The notes beneath the pieces are model-generated. The model was not told the DNA's origin. It was given only the letters and a program-made list of their open reading frames with translations, and made no database searches. From Photobacterium piscicola (GTDB taxonomy: Bacteria; Pseudomonadota; Gammaproteobacteria; Enterobacterales; Vibrionaceae), in NCBI RefSeq assembly GCF_900166965.1, contig NZ_FUZI01000002.1, forward strand, positions 124,001-188,000: a stretch of DNA of 64,000 bases, given 5' to 3'. Made by a program: the position numbers and the translations under genes. Below, in pieces: positions 1 through 10,118 of the stretch (position 1 is its first letter; the number at the start of each line of letters is the position of its first letter).

Positions 1-668
1 GTCATCGCTAAATCTAAACTGGGATCCCCTGCAGCTGCATATTCCCAATCAATAATTTTGGCACTGGCAATAGTGTCGGTATTAATCGATGGCACGATAA
101 CGTTATAGCGTCCGAGATCAAAGTGACAGCAACAATCATCAAATGCGACTGGCAATGGCTGGCTCTGAAAAAAATGGTAGATTGAAACTAGAGACGAGGT
201 GTGGTGGTCAGTATGGAGGTGTTGCCAATACTGTTTGGCACGTTGATGTACATCCAATCGCCACCAAGGTAAGGGAAGTTGATGTACTTTTGCTTGTAAC
301 TGACACAGGCTCTGATCAGAAAATGTCGTGGTCGCTTCTACGCCAGATAACCATTCAACCACCAACCCTATCACTTGCGGTGTCGGTTTGTCTGTACTTA
401 CAACTAACTGTAATGGTTGTGGTGCTAATTTAGTATCAGCAATCAGCGACAATAATTGATACTCATGCTGGCGTTCAATACCAAATGCTTGCGCAGATAT
501 AGAAAATGGCCGCCAGACATACTGCTTAGTCTGCTTGATTGACGGGTGAAATAAGGAGAGTTTCCAACATCGATTTGTCAATCCTCCCGTGAGTTCACAT
601 GCTGATATCAATTCAGTATCAGGTAAGGCAATTAAAAGATCACAATCAAAATGTTTATAATCAGCCAT
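1..668 (-). CDS. thiK: Thiamine kinase-like phosphotransferase (ThiK/YcfN type), 3' end cut by window edge
   Basis: An open frame of 222 codons runs leftward off the window edge. The ATG at 668 is preceded by GAGGAGTAGCAAT, a good ribosome binding site. Residues 182-189 (HFDLGRYN) match the catalytic loop of the choline kinase/aminoglycoside phosphotransferase fold (H-x-D-x4-N), and residues 206-216 (IDWEYAAAGDP) match its metal-binding segment. In E. coli the order hinT-ycfL-lpoB-thiK-nagZ is fixed and thiK encodes thiamine kinase, which phosphorylates salvaged thiamine. Here it lies 35 bp after lpoB in the same order, so ThiK is the best call. The substrate is inferred from synteny; the family alone would also allow another small-molecule kinase. 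The C terminus lies outside the window. Confidence 0.8.
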   Translation of the reverse strand, partial: MADYKHFDCDLLIALPDTELISACELTGGLTNRCWKLSLFHPSIKQTKQYVWRPFSISAQAFGIERQHEYQLLSLIADTKLAPQPLQLVVSTDKPTPQVIGLVVEWLSGVEATTTFSDQSLCQLQAKVHQLPLPWWRLDVHQRAKQYWQHLHTDHHTSSLVSIYHFFQSQPLPVAFDDCCCHFDLGRYNVIVPSINTDTIASAKIIDWEYAAAGDPSLDLAM

Positions 669-703
669 ATTGCTACTCCTCACCTGATACTAAAGCAGTA
701 TAA

Positions 704-1297
704 TTACCAAGCGGCACTATTGGTTGATGCACGTTGAATAACCTGATCTTGATCAGACCACTCAATCACACCTGACTTCAAATCCATCAAACGCATTGTC
801 ACTTTATAATAAGCTTGCTTGCCATTTGATGTTGATTTCATTACCGTCGATACATGGCCATACAACATATATTGAGCACCAACCATATTACCAAATTGAA
901 TAGCCGTACTTTGATTTACAAAACGATCATCTTCACGGAAATTTAACTGTTGGCGCACCGCTTTTACGCGGGCAGGATCAACAAATTTAAATTTACCAGA
1001 ATCTTGTAAACGCTCAGTAATTATCGCCGTTAAATCTTGTGTATCAACATGATGACGAGTTTGGTTTTTAATACTATCAACCACAACAATGGGTTCGCCG
1101 CTCGCGGTCATAGAACGCACAGCCGATGACGCTAACATTTTATCAACCATTGATGATGATAATTTCTCTAAATCATTGGATCCAAAGTTAGTTACCGCAC
1201 TTTCAAGTCCATGTAATCCACCACCGTAATTAATCGGTTGAGCACAACCCCCTAATAACGTTGCTGCTGCTAACAAGGCCATTACACTCTTTTTCAT
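704..1297 (-). CDS. lpoB: Penicillin-binding protein activator LpoB, outer-membrane lipoprotein
   Basis: LpoB is an outer-membrane lipoprotein that reaches through the peptidoglycan to stimulate the synthase PBP1b. The 197-residue product starts with a lipoprotein signal, Cys18 following a LLGG lipobox, then a low-complexity stretch and a folded C-terminal domain typical of the family. An in-frame GTG lies 21 bases upstream, but the ATG at 1297 is preferred: AGGTAG sits just upstream and the signal peptide then begins correctly with MKKS. The gene lies between ycfL and thiK, as in E. coli. The length is close to that of E. coli LpoB (about 213 residues). Confidence 0.9.
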   Translation of the reverse strand: MKKSVMALLAAATLLGGCAQPINYGGGLHGLESAVTNFGSNDLEKLSSSMVDKMLASSAVRSMTASGEPIVVVDSIKNQTRHHVDTQDLTAIITERLQDSGKFKFVDPARVKAVRQQLNFREDDRFVNQSTAIQFGNMVGAQYMLYGHVSTVMKSTSNGKQAYYKVTMRLMDLKSGVIEWSDQDQVIQRASTNSAAW

Positions 1298-1330
1298 TTT
1301 CACTACCTTTAATGTCACTATTCTTATTCG

Positions 1331-1726
1331 TTAATTGTATGTTTCACCCACAACAATACGATATTGCGTTGCCGCTGTATTAGGAGCAAGACCTTGCAAT
1401 AACAAAACTTGATGAGGATTAATGATCAATGTTTGTGATGCTGACGGTGAATGATTTATTTCTAATCCATTCGCATCATACCAATAAAAGTGATAGTTCA
1501 ATGATATGGTTACGTCAGTTTTATTCATGACTTCAACAGATGCATGCAAATAACCGTCATTCCGTTGTGTTTTCGAATGACTAAATTGAAGTTTATTGGC
1601 TAATACCGTATTTCCAATAACAACATGATGGTTACTATTTTCAAGACTGATCGTTGATATTGCTGAACCACTACACCCTGAAATAAGTGTTACAAACAAT
1701 ATCGACAATATAGATATATATTTCAT
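1331..1726 (-). CDS. ycfL: YcfL family (DUF1425) lipoprotein
   Basis: This 131-residue protein has a lipoprotein signal ending in LISGC (Cys18), so it should be processed and anchored in the envelope. The rest is a small beta-rich domain of the DUF1425/YcfL type, a family always found beside lpoB. Its biochemical role is unknown; the constant linkage to LpoB suggests a part in peptidoglycan synthesis control, which is inference. It ends 33 bp before lpoB and is probably cotranscribed with it. The ribosome binding site is weak, but no better in-frame start keeps the signal peptide. Confidence 0.82.
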   Translation of the reverse strand: MKYISILSILFVTLISGCSGSAISTISLENSNHHVVIGNTVLANKLQFSHSKTQRNDGYLHASVEVMNKTDVTISLNYHFYWYDANGLEINHSPSASQTLIINPHQVLLLQGLAPNTAATQYRIVVGETYN

Positions 1727-1810
1727 GCTACATTAATATACAGCTAGGCTGTAGCCTCCTACATTTCAATGGATTACGAATTAATATTATAAGTCTACTC
1801 AATAAAATGA

Positions 1811-1874
1811 AAAAAGCTTGAGTGACCAACAGCTCATCATTATTAGCAGATTAGCCATTTTACTACTCAAGCTT
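1811..1874 (-). terminator. Long-loop inverted repeat between hinT and ycfL
   Basis: AAGCTTGAGT near 1814 is repeated inverted as ACTCAAGCTT near 1865, with about 40 bases between them. A-runs on the left side would read as a U-rich end on the minus strand, so it could end hinT transcription. The long loop makes this weak. Confidence 0.3.
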
Positions 1875-1923
1875 CATTCTCAACTTATTCTATTGCAACT
1901 TGATGCTAAGAATTGATGACTTA

Positions 1924-2274
1924 TTAGCTAACAATCATTGGCCCTAATGGGCGGCCGCCTAATAAATGCATATGAATATGGTACACTTCTTGGCCACCAA
2001 AAGGATTACAGTTAACAATCAAGCGGTAACCATCTTCAGCAACGCCTTCACTTTCTGCAAGCTTACGTGCAACCGTAAACATACGCCCCATCATCAATTC
2101 ATCTTCAGCTTCAACATCATTAACTGTTGGCAATAATTTGTTTGGAATAATAAGAATATGGCTTGGCGCACGAGGATTAATATCACGAAATGCGGTCACT
2201 AACTCATCTTGATATAAAACATCTGCTGGAATTTCTTTGCGAATAATCTTACTAAAAATAGTTTCTTCAGCCAT
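1924..2274 (-). CDS. hinT: HIT-family purine nucleoside phosphoramidase HinT
   Basis: HinT hydrolyses adenosine phosphoramidates and lysyl-AMP-type adducts in the cytoplasm. The 116-residue product carries the histidine triad H99-I-H101-M-H103 followed by LLGGRPLG, diagnostic of the branch. The length agrees with E. coli HinT (119). An upstream in-frame ATG at 2286 exists, but GGAG inside those codons is spaced six bases from the ATG at 2274, so the shorter form is called. The gene heads the hinT-ycfL-lpoB-thiK group. Confidence 0.94.
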   Translation of the reverse strand: MAEETIFSKIIRKEIPADVLYQDELVTAFRDINPRAPSHILIIPNKLLPTVNDVEAEDELMMGRMFTVARKLAESEGVAEDGYRLIVNCNPFGGQEVYHIHMHLLGGRPLGPMIVS

Positions 2275-2625
2275 ACCTGACTCCATTAAATAATCAGCTT
2301 ATATTAGTTCTGAGCTAAGTATGCGCTACCCACGTCTAGAGGGCAATATTGAACACTGTTTTAAACACTTTTTTCGCACCTCATTTCATGTTTTACCGTT
2401 TTTTTTGCAATCACCATCAAAATATTCATCAATGTTAACGCCAAAAAGTTAAGATTTTGAAGTTCAAGACGATAGATAAATCAAACTAACGTAATATTAC
2501 AAATATCAATTATAACAATTAAATCAATCACTTTTAGAGTTGCTTTTATACCAAGCGCCATCGCTATAAAGGATATTACGATCATTAACGGCGCAATTCT
2601 CGAACTTTATGAAATTAGGGATATT
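2275..2625. other. Divergent intergenic region, hinT / chemoreceptor
   Basis: This 351-bp AT-rich region must carry the leftward hinT promoter and the rightward chemoreceptor promoter. A short palindrome GTAATATTAC lies near 2490. I see no RNA gene, no clear flagellar sigma-28 promoter and no repeat. Confidence 0.5.
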
Positions 2626-4629
2626 ATGAAAAAGAAATCTCAAACCTCTGTCATACGTCGTATGTACTTAGGCTTCGCTATCTTAGTAGCACTATTTGTT
2701 ATCACTATTATGTTTATGCTTGATGGCGTTGATCGTATTCACAATCAATTAAAGTCCATTACAACTGGTGCCTTACCCCTAGTTTCAGCATCACATAATG
2801 TTAGTCTGCAACTGCTTGTCGCTGATAAAATTTTTAAAGATTACCTGACCAGCCAAGATCCAACAGCAATGGCAGCTTATAGTGTAGAATTTGAACAACA
2901 AACTACCCTCTTTCAACAAGCTCGAAATCAATTACAACAAGTGACAAAAAATAATCCTCAATTAGAAAAATCGATTCAAGCATTAACCGAATTAGAACAA
3001 CGTTATTTTACTGAAGCCACTATTGCCATGACCAATTATCGCTTATTACTGCTTGCTACTAATGAACGCCAACAATCTGCGCGTCAATTTCAGCAACTAC
3101 AAACAGAATTGAATATTGGTATGAAAGAGTTTATTAATGAGCAAGATAACCTTACCGTTAAAATGTTATCTAAAAACTATTTCTTAAAATTAAAAGAAAC
3201 AGAAACGATCACTTTAGATGCCCTAGCATCTGATAATACTGCCGAGATCGAAAAAGCCATTAGAAGTAACAAAATTAGCGTTAATCACCTTAAAAACACC
3301 TTTCGTTCTTTATCTATATTACAACCAGAATTAACGCAAGCTTTCGGCAAATCAGTAGAACAATATGGACTTGATATTGGTCGTACTGGTGGCGTTCTCG
3401 ACCAGCATTTTGAATACATTCAGGCACAACACCGCCTTTACAGTAATATTGCAACGTTAGCGAAAGAAATTAACCAATCTATGACTATTGTTGGAGATTT
3501 CAATAAACAAGCAAATAGCCAGATGAGTAATACGATTGCAACAGCAGATACGACCTACTCTGAAGTGGTGACAAAAGCTATTATCATTGGTATAGCAGTG
3601 ATCTTGTTAGCTATTACCGTCGGCTGGTATTTAGCTCGCAGTGTGCGTCAGCCTTTAATGGCGATATTAAAAACGTTAGAAGCACTCACCGCTGGTAATA
3701 TGACACAGCGAACAGCAGCCAGTACGTTTATTGAATTTAGTCAACTTAATCATCACATCAACATGCTGGCGCAGAACTTACAACAAATTTTAACCCAAAT
3801 TAGCCACACATCATCAGAATTAAGCACCGTTGCAACGGAGAACCACGCCACAACAGCTGAAGCAAAGCAACGGTTAAATAATCAACGTCAACAAACGGCT
3901 TCTGCAGCAACAGCCATGATTGAAATGGAACACTCTGTAACTGATGTATCAAAAAGCGCGCAAATCACCATGGAGCGCGTAAATGAAGTAGAGCAAGCAT
4001 CAGCAACAGGCCGTGAGGTAATGACCAGTAATATCAATACCGCCCATCAACTCTCTACTCGTTTGGATGAATCCGTTCAGGCTGTTCAACAATTACAAAA
4101 AATGAGCAGTAATATTGGCTCCATTTTGGATGTTATTCGTAATATTGCGGATCAAACAAACTTATTAGCCCTTAATGCCGCTATTGAAGCAGCAAGAGCC
4201 GGAGAGCAAGGACGAGGATTTGCCGTGGTCGCAGATGAAGTACGTGTATTAGCCAAACGCACCACCGACTCTACTGCAGAAATTGAAGATATGATCAAAA
4301 ACTTACAATCCAGCTCCGGTCAGGCTATGCATATGATGCAAAGCTGTGTCACTGAAATGGATAACAGTATTAGCCTTGCTTCTAATGCCAATAGTTCAAT
4401 GGAAGAAATTCAAGCGATTATCATTGAAATAAGTGATATGAGTACACAAATTGCACAAGCGGCCGAAGAGCAACGTTGTACGACAACAGAAATAGCCCGT
4501 AGTTTAGAAGACATTAGCCACATTGCTGATAATAGTTATAACACTATGGAAAAAATGGCTGATACGGGCGTCAAGCTTGAACACTTAGCAACTGAACAAA
4601 ATACTCTCGTGAGCCGCTTTAAATTATAA
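2626..4629 (+). CDS. Methyl-accepting chemotaxis protein
   Basis: This is a 667-residue transmembrane chemoreceptor that would signal to CheA/CheW at the inner membrane. TM1 is at about residues 14-33, followed by a long all-helical periplasmic sensor (about 34-312), TM2 at about 315-335, a HAMP linker to about 390, and a cytoplasmic coiled-coil domain. The hairpin tip is intact ([20 protein letters not shown], about residues 506-525). The roughly 280-residue helical sensor is the size of helical bimodular (HBM-like) domains, but the ligand cannot be read from sequence. There is no CheR-binding pentapeptide at the C terminus, which ends SRFKL. It starts at an ATG with AGGGA upstream and is probably a single-gene unit. 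Confidence 0.92.
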   Translation: MKKKSQTSVIRRMYLGFAILVALFVITIMFMLDGVDRIHNQLKSITTGALPLVSASHNVSLQLLVADKIFKDYLTSQDPTAMAAYSVEFEQQTTLFQQARNQLQQVTKNNPQLEKSIQALTELEQRYFTEATIAMTNYRLLLLATNERQQSARQFQQLQTELNIGMKEFINEQDNLTVKMLSKNYFLKLKETETITLDALASDNTAEIEKAIRSNKISVNHLKNTFRSLSILQPELTQAFGKSVEQYGLDIGRTGGVLDQHFEYIQAQHRLYSNIATLAKEINQSMTIVGDFNKQANSQMSNTIATADTTYSEVVTKAIIIGIAVILLAITVGWYLARSVRQPLMAILKTLEALTAGNMTQRTAASTFIEFSQLNHHINMLAQNLQQILTQISHTSSELSTVATENHATTAEAKQRLNNQRQQTASAATAMIEMEHSVTDVSKSAQITMERVNEVEQASATGREVMTSNINTAHQLSTRLDESVQAVQQLQKMSSNIGSILDVIRNIADQTNLLALNAAIEAARAGEQGRGFAVVADEVRVLAKRTTDSTAEIEDMIKNLQSSSGQAMHMMQSCVTEMDNSISLASNANSSMEEIQAIIIEISDMSTQIAQAAEEQRCTTTEIARSLEDISHIADNSYNTMEKMADTGVKLEHLATEQNTLVSRFKL

Positions 4630-4798
4630 TTACCCCACTCACCGGCGACACAGTCGGTGAGTTTTCTTCATTTATCTACCGCTACCAGCAAACGATTGCT
4701 TTTTAAAGCAGCAATTAACCACATTGTTTGATTTATCAACTTTACTTCAGCGTGTGATACTTTTAGAATCGGACAAATTTTTTGGGAGGGAAGAAAAA

Positions 4799-5830
4799 AT
4801 GACGATGTTAACAATTACACGTCCGGACGACTGGCATACACATTTACGTGATGGCGACGTACTCGCTGATACAGTTCGTGATATTAGCCGTTATATGGGA
4901 CGCGCGATTATCATGCCAAACCTTATTCCCCCTGTTACAGATACCACATCTGCTTTAGCCTACCGTGACCGCATTCTTCAAGTAAACCCTCAAGGTAACT
5001 TCTCACCGCTAATGGTTATTTATCTCACCGATAAAACATCAGCTGAAGAAATTCAGCGTGCACATGCTTCTGGTCATGTTTACGCCGCTAAACTTTACCC
5101 TGCGGGGGCCACCACCAATTCAGATTCAGGCGTTACTTCAATCAATCATATTCGCCCAGCATTAGAAGCCATGCAACAAGTCGGCATGCCGCTACTGATT
5201 CATGGTGAAGTCACCCATCATGATGTTGATATTTTTGATCGTGAAAAAGCGTTCTTAGACACCGTATTAGCGCCTATCGTTAATGAATTTACCGCACTAA
5301 AAATCGTACTTGAACATATCACAACGGCTGATGCGGTTGAGTTTGTAACCAATGCAGGTCCAAATGTTGGAGCGACCATTACTGCGCACCATTTAATGTT
5401 TAACCGTAATCATATGTTAGTTGGCGGTATTCGTCCGCACTTCTATTGCTTACCGATTTTAAAACGTAATACTCATCAACAAGCGTTAGTTGCTGCAGCA
5501 ACCAGCGGCAATGCGAAGTTCTTCTTGGGCACAGACAGCGCACCCCATGTCAAAGGACGCAAAGAAGCGGCTTGTGGTTGTGCTGGCTCTTACACCGCTC
5601 ATGCTGCAATTGAATTATATGCTGAAGTATTTGAACAAGCAGGCGCACTGGATAAATTAGAAGCCTTTGCCAGTTTCAATGGTGCTGATTTTTATGGCCT
5701 GCCCCGTAACACCGACACCATTACATTAACCAAAGAAGCATGGCAAGTTGCTGAAGAAATGCAATTTGGTCATGATACCGTGGTGCCAATTAAAGCCGGT
5801 GAAATGATGACTTGGAAAGTACTCGCTTAA
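4799..5830 (+). CDS. pyrC: Dihydroorotase, type II (PyrC)
   Basis: PyrC cyclises carbamoyl aspartate to dihydroorotate in de novo pyrimidine synthesis. The 343-residue protein (E. coli 348) has the metal-binding H13-T-H15 in [10 protein letters not shown], the lysine that becomes carboxylated in AAKLYPAG, the later ligands in LIHGEV and LEHITT, and the catalytic region GTDSAPH. The frame extends upstream to 4724, but GGGAGGG lies just before the ATG at 4799 and the upstream codons have no family counterpart. A second ATG two codons on is also possible. A strong terminator follows at 5852. Confidence 0.95.
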   Translation: MTMLTITRPDDWHTHLRDGDVLADTVRDISRYMGRAIIMPNLIPPVTDTTSALAYRDRILQVNPQGNFSPLMVIYLTDKTSAEEIQRAHASGHVYAAKLYPAGATTNSDSGVTSINHIRPALEAMQQVGMPLLIHGEVTHHDVDIFDREKAFLDTVLAPIVNEFTALKIVLEHITTADAVEFVTNAGPNVGATITAHHLMFNRNHMLVGGIRPHFYCLPILKRNTHQQALVAAATSGNAKFFLGTDSAPHVKGRKEAACGCAGSYTAHAAIELYAEVFEQAGALDKLEAFASFNGADFYGLPRNTDTITLTKEAWQVAEEMQFGHDTVVPIKAGEMMTWKVLA

Positions 5831-5851
5831 TTTAACCGCTTTTATGATGAC

Positions 5852-5886
5852 AAAAAAGGCTTCCTATTACAGGAAGCCTTTTTTGT
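5852..5886 (+). terminator. Intrinsic terminator after pyrC, probably bidirectional
   Basis: AAAAAAGGCTTCCT and AGGAAGCCTTTTTT form a 14-bp perfect stem around a five-base loop. A-rich and T-rich flanks allow it to end both pyrC and the converging efflux operon. Confidence 0.9.
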
Positions 5887-5900
5887 TTCCATCATTATTA

Positions 5901-5932
5901 TTTTAAGCTGCCTTTATTTTAAGCTGCCTTTA
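5901..5932. repeat. 16-bp tandem duplication at the end of the RND gene
   Basis: TTTTAAGCTGCCTTTA occurs twice head to tail, and the first four bases of a third copy follow. It lies 3 bp beyond the stop codon of the RND transporter, between that gene and the shared terminator. Confidence 0.85.
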
Positions 5933-5934
5933 TT

Positions 5935-8900
5935 TTACACTACCGGCTGTGGTGTCGTTTGATCTACTGGTATTTTCAATTTATGAAATAAACGATATAA
6001 CACGGGTACTACAATCAGTGTCAGCACTGTGGCAAAGCTCAACCCAAACATAATCGTCACCGCCATCGGCTTAAAGAAAACATCAGGTAGTAAGGGTAAC
6101 ATACCTAAAACAGTGGTTATCGCCGCCATACACACAGGGCGCACACGACTGACCGCCGCATCAACCACCGCAAGATATTTCTCTTTGCCACTGGCGATCT
6201 CTATCTCAATTTGATCTAACAATACGATGCCGTTTTTCACCAACATGCCAGAAAGGCTCAAAAAGCCAAGTAATGCCATAAAACCAAAAGGCGTATTCAG
6301 AAGCAGTAATCCTACCGTTACCCCAATAATCGCCAGTGGTACTGTTGCCCATACAATGAGAGCTTCTTTAACTTTATTAAATAAGAATATTGTAATTAAA
6401 AACATGGCTAAGTAACCCATTGGCATAGTTTGGAATAGTGACGCTTTCGCATCTGCAGATGATTCATACTCACCGCCCCACTCCAAGCTATAACCTGCGG
6501 GTAAATCAATGGCTTCAATAGCGGGTAAAATACGCGCTTGAACCGACGCTGCTGTTTCATCACCTAAAGGATCAGGGTCTGCCATAATGGTTAACATACG
6601 TTTTCTGTTTTTACGCACCACTAATGGATCTTCCCAGCGCACATTAACATCCAATACTACTTGCTGTAGTGGAATATAACCTTGAATCGCAGGGCTCCAA
6701 ATCTTCATGCCTTCAATGGTACTAATATCAACCCGTTCCTCTTCAGGTAACCGTGCGACTATTGGCATCAAGTTTGTCCCTTCACGATACAACCCAATGT
6801 TAATTCCTGAAAATGCCATCTGTAGTAGCTCATCAACATCTTTTTTGGTAATACCGTAACGTCTTGCTTGGCTTTCATTAAATACAGGTTCAATGACTTT
6901 AGTGCGCTCTCGCCAGTCATGACGAATATTAAATGCGCCAGGATCGGCATTCATAACATCTACAACTTGCGAGGCAATACCACGCAGAATTGTTGGATCA
7001 GAGCCCACAATTCGAGCTTCAATCTTAGATCCTGATGATGGACCTAGCATCACCTGTTTCAATTTGTATTCAACCTTTGGATAGTCCTTATTCATCGTTT
7101 GGCTAAATTTACGCATAACAGGAATTACATCATCAAAACTATCAACTCGAACGATTAATTCACCGTAAGAGGCATAGCTTTTTTCAGGGGCATAGGTCAA
7201 CATGAAACGTTGTGAGCCTTTACCTGCACTAGAGCTAACATGCTGAACGCCTTGTTCTGCATTTACCATTTTCTCTAATGACTTTAAGGTGTCATTCGTG
7301 GCGCGAATATCCGTTCCTTCAGGTAACCAAACATCAACCATAAACATTGGCGTTGTTGAAGCAGGAAAAAATGATTGTTTCAATAATGTAAAGCCGTATA
7401 AGCTACCACCAAGCATCAGTACCAATGTCAGTACCGTTAGCCATGCACGACGCATACAAAACTCTAGCGACTTACGATATACCACAAAGAAAACACCGCT
7501 ATAGGGATCTTTTTGATCTGCTCCTTGTTCAACTTTGACATTTTTAAAGAAAATATCAGCAAAGAAAGGTGTTAATGAAATAGCGGTAAACCAACTCAAC
7601 ATCAATGAAATCAGTAGCACTGTAAATAAAGTTCGACAATATTCACCCGTTGAATCTTGCGATAAACCAATAGGCGCAAAAGCCATTACCGCAATCACAG
7701 TTGCGCCCAGTAACGGCCACTTAGTTTGCGTGACAATATCTGAGGCTGCTTGCATTCGCGTACGCCCCTTTTGCATTCCGATCAGAATACCTTCAACCAC
7801 CACAATAGCATTATCCACCAGCATACCCAGCGCGATAACCAATGCACCTAATGATATACGTTGAAGATCTATTGCCATCCACTTCATAAACACAAAGGTG
7901 CCAAGTACGGTTAATAGTAAAATAAGGCCAATTAACAGCCCTGAACGCAACCCCATAAAAAACAGTAGTACAATAATAACAATCGCAACCGCTTGGCCTA
8001 AGCTAACCACGAAACCACTGACTGATTTATCAACTTCTGTCGGCTGGCTATACACTTCATCGATATCGATACCAACAGGTTGTTGTTCTTTGAGCTCAGC
8101 TAATCGCTGCATCACACGTTGACCCACTTCAACAACGTTAACGCCTGCAACAAATGACACCCCCATATTAAGGGCTTGATGACCATTAAAGCTGACTAAG
8201 TTATCAGGGATCTCTTTAAAACCTTTTTTAATATCGGCCACATCTCGCAAATAAATTAGCCCGTCAGCCCCCTTATCGGTAATAATCAAATCACCTAATT
8301 CATCAACATTCTTAAACTCACCCGTTGGATGGACACGAACATATTCATCACCAATACGCACTGCACCCGCACTTGTAACTAAATTTTGAGTCGCTAAAAT
8401 GTTATAAATAGTATCAAGCGAAATACCTAAACTGCTTAAACGTTGCATCGATATTTCAATAAATACTTGTTCTTGCTGATTACCCGTTACAGAAACTTTA
8501 CCGACACCATCGACCAGTTCAATTTCACGACGTAAATAATCAACATAATCACTTAGCTCTTTGTAGCTATAACCTTCACCCGTGATCGCCAATAAAATTC
8601 CAAATACATCACCAAAATCATCAATCACTTTTGGCTTTGCAACACCTGGAGGCAAATTCGATGAAATATCATTCACTTTACGCCGTAATTCATCCCAAAT
8701 TTGTGGTAAATCATCAGGCCCATAATTGTTTTTCATGGTAACTGTGATCTGCGAAAGGCCTCGACTAGACAGTGAATTAACTTCATCAACATACGTCAGT
8801 TGTTGAATTGCTTTCTCTATTGGATAAGTCACTTCTTCTTCTACTTGTTGAGGTGTCGCCCCTGGATAAGCGGTCACAACCATCGCATCTTTAATCGTAA

Positions 8901-9024
8901 AAGCGGGATCTTCTAACTGACCAAGACCAAAGAAAGATACCGTTCCACCCACGAGAAAGATCAGTGTTAACATCCAACTAATCACTTTGTTTTTAATAAA
9001 ATAAGTCGCGATATCTTGTTTCAT
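5935..9024 (-). CDS. RND efflux transporter, inner-membrane pump (VexK/VmeI-like)
   Basis: This is a 1029-residue proton-driven RND pump that would export drugs, bile or other amphiphiles through a tripartite complex. Two repeats of a membrane bundle and a large periplasmic porter domain are visible; the first TM follows an amphipathic start (YFIKNKVISWMLTL). TM4 near residues 400-410 reads LVDNAIVVVEG: one Asp of the usual Asp-Asp pair is Asn, as is common outside the AcrB branch. The start overlaps the upstream adaptor stop as TAATG, showing translational coupling. Two adaptors with one pump match the layout of Vibrio VexIJK and VmeTUV and Pseudomonas TriABC. No outer-membrane TolC gene is in the operon. 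Confidence 0.9.
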   Translation of the reverse strand: MKQDIATYFIKNKVISWMLTLIFLVGGTVSFFGLGQLEDPAFTIKDAMVVTAYPGATPQQVEEEVTYPIEKAIQQLTYVDEVNSLSSRGLSQITVTMKNNYGPDDLPQIWDELRRKVNDISSNLPPGVAKPKVIDDFGDVFGILLAITGEGYSYKELSDYVDYLRREIELVDGVGKVSVTGNQQEQVFIEISMQRLSSLGISLDTIYNILATQNLVTSAGAVRIGDEYVRVHPTGEFKNVDELGDLIITDKGADGLIYLRDVADIKKGFKEIPDNLVSFNGHQALNMGVSFVAGVNVVEVGQRVMQRLAELKEQQPVGIDIDEVYSQPTEVDKSVSGFVVSLGQAVAIVIIVLLFFMGLRSGLLIGLILLLTVLGTFVFMKWMAIDLQRISLGALVIALGMLVDNAIVVVEGILIGMQKGRTRMQAASDIVTQTKWPLLGATVIAVMAFAPIGLSQDSTGEYCRTLFTVLLISLMLSWFTAISLTPFFADIFFKNVKVEQGADQKDPYSGVFFVVYRKSLEFCMRRAWLTVLTLVLMLGGSLYGFTLLKQSFFPASTTPMFMVDVWLPEGTDIRATNDTLKSLEKMVNAEQGVQHVSSSAGKGSQRFMLTYAPEKSYASYGELIVRVDSFDDVIPVMRKFSQTMNKDYPKVEYKLKQVMLGPSSGSKIEARIVGSDPTILRGIASQVVDVMNADPGAFNIRHDWRERTKVIEPVFNESQARRYGITKKDVDELLQMAFSGINIGLYREGTNLMPIVARLPEEERVDISTIEGMKIWSPAIQGYIPLQQVVLDVNVRWEDPLVVRKNRKRMLTIMADPDPLGDETAASVQARILPAIEAIDLPAGYSLEWGGEYESSADAKASLFQTMPMGYLAMFLITIFLFNKVKEALIVWATVPLAIIGVTVGLLLLNTPFGFMALLGFLSLSGMLVKNGIVLLDQIEIEIASGKEKYLAVVDAAVSRVRPVCMAAITTVLGMLPLLPDVFFKPMAVTIMFGLSFATVLTLIVVPVLYRLFHKLKIPVDQTTPQPVV

Positions 9025-10118
9025 TACAGTGCCTCCTCCTGAGTAAATACCACCACTTTTTGTCCATCCCTTAAGCGGTTAACGCCTGTAACTACGACCT
9101 TTTCTCCTTCCTTTACACCCGATTTTAATCGCACCCCTTCTGGAACAACTTTATCTGTGACAACTTGACGCTTTGACACTGTATTATCGGCCGCAAGTAC
9201 CCATACATATTTATTAGATGGTGTAATGTCATCCCCATCCAAATTAAATAATGCCTCTAATGGCACAATTTGTTGCCCCACTGTATACACTTGTAACTTT
9301 TGAGCATCAGCTTCAACTTCAACCGACATACCATCTAAAATGAACTGATTTTTAGGCATTGGCATAGTTAAGGTAACCAAAAAAGAGCCTGACTCTGGAT
9401 CAGGTTCAGTCGTAAACTCTTTTAATATCACCGCGTATTTTTCACCATTAGGTAAAATCGCCTTTGCCGTCGCACGTTGCCCTTTATCAACATCTAATAT
9501 ACTTTGCTTGGAATAAATCATATCAGGGGCCTGAATCTCAATATCAACAGAATCAGTACTATGAATATTCATAATTTGCTGACCGACTTTGACATTCTCA
9601 AATTGCTCAACCGGAACAATTGAAATGACGCCACTAAAAGGCGCTTTAAGCACGGTAAAACTTAATTTTAATTGGGCTAAATCAAGATTGGCTTTTGCAA
9701 TACTTCGTTTGGCTTTTAACTCATCAAATTGAGATTGAGGTAAATAACCATTTTTTAATAATGTTGCTGAACGACGGTATTGGCTATTATTAACGTTGTA
9801 TTTTGCCTGAGCATCATCAACTTCTAATTTAAAATCACTGGGATCTAATCGTGCTAATACTTGGCCTTTTTTCACCCTGTCACCTGAACGTACTAATATC
9901 TGTGTCACTTCTCCCGCAATACGAAATGATAAAATAGATTTATCGGCGGCAGATGCTACTGCAGGGAAGGTTAATTTCGGTACTTGCTTACTTAATTTTA
10001 CCTGTTGTACTTTCACTAAAGGCAGTTCTTCACGTGGCTCAACAGTCGGTTTATCACACCCGACAACGAGCAACGCAATACTGATTGATAGTACAGATAA
10101 ACGGCAACATTTGATCAT
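9024..10118 (-). CDS. RND efflux periplasmic adaptor lipoprotein (second of two)
   Basis: This 364-residue membrane fusion protein would join the RND pump to an outer-membrane channel. It has a lipoprotein signal with Cys21 (ALLVVGC), a barrel-sandwich/lipoyl half (LSFRIAGEVTQILVRSGDRVKKGQ), a coiled-coil hairpin, the returning lipoyl half (APFSGVIS) and a C-terminal beta-barrel. The start at 10118 has AAGGAG eight bases upstream and overlaps the stop of the first adaptor (ATGA). A start at 10139 would sit inside that gene. It is coupled to the pump by a TAATG overlap. Confidence 0.9.
   Translation of the reverse strand: MIKCCRLSVLSISIALLVVGCDKPTVEPREELPLVKVQQVKLSKQVPKLTFPAVASAADKSILSFRIAGEVTQILVRSGDRVKKGQVLARLDPSDFKLEVDDAQAKYNVNNSQYRRSATLLKNGYLPQSQFDELKAKRSIAKANLDLAQLKLSFTVLKAPFSGVISIVPVEQFENVKVGQQIMNIHSTDSVDIEIQAPDMIYSKQSILDVDKGQRATAKAILPNGEKYAVILKEFTTEPDPESGSFLVTLTMPMPKNQFILDGMSVEVEADAQKLQVYTVGQQIVPLEALFNLDGDDITPSNKYVWVLAADNTVSKRQVVTDKVVPEGVRLKSGVKEGEKVVVTGVNRLRDGQKVVVFTQEEAL

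Noticed and set aside
143-433. 96-residue plus-strand ORF at the left edge
   Set aside because: It is antisense to the thiamine kinase-like frame, whose catalytic motifs are clear on the minus strand.
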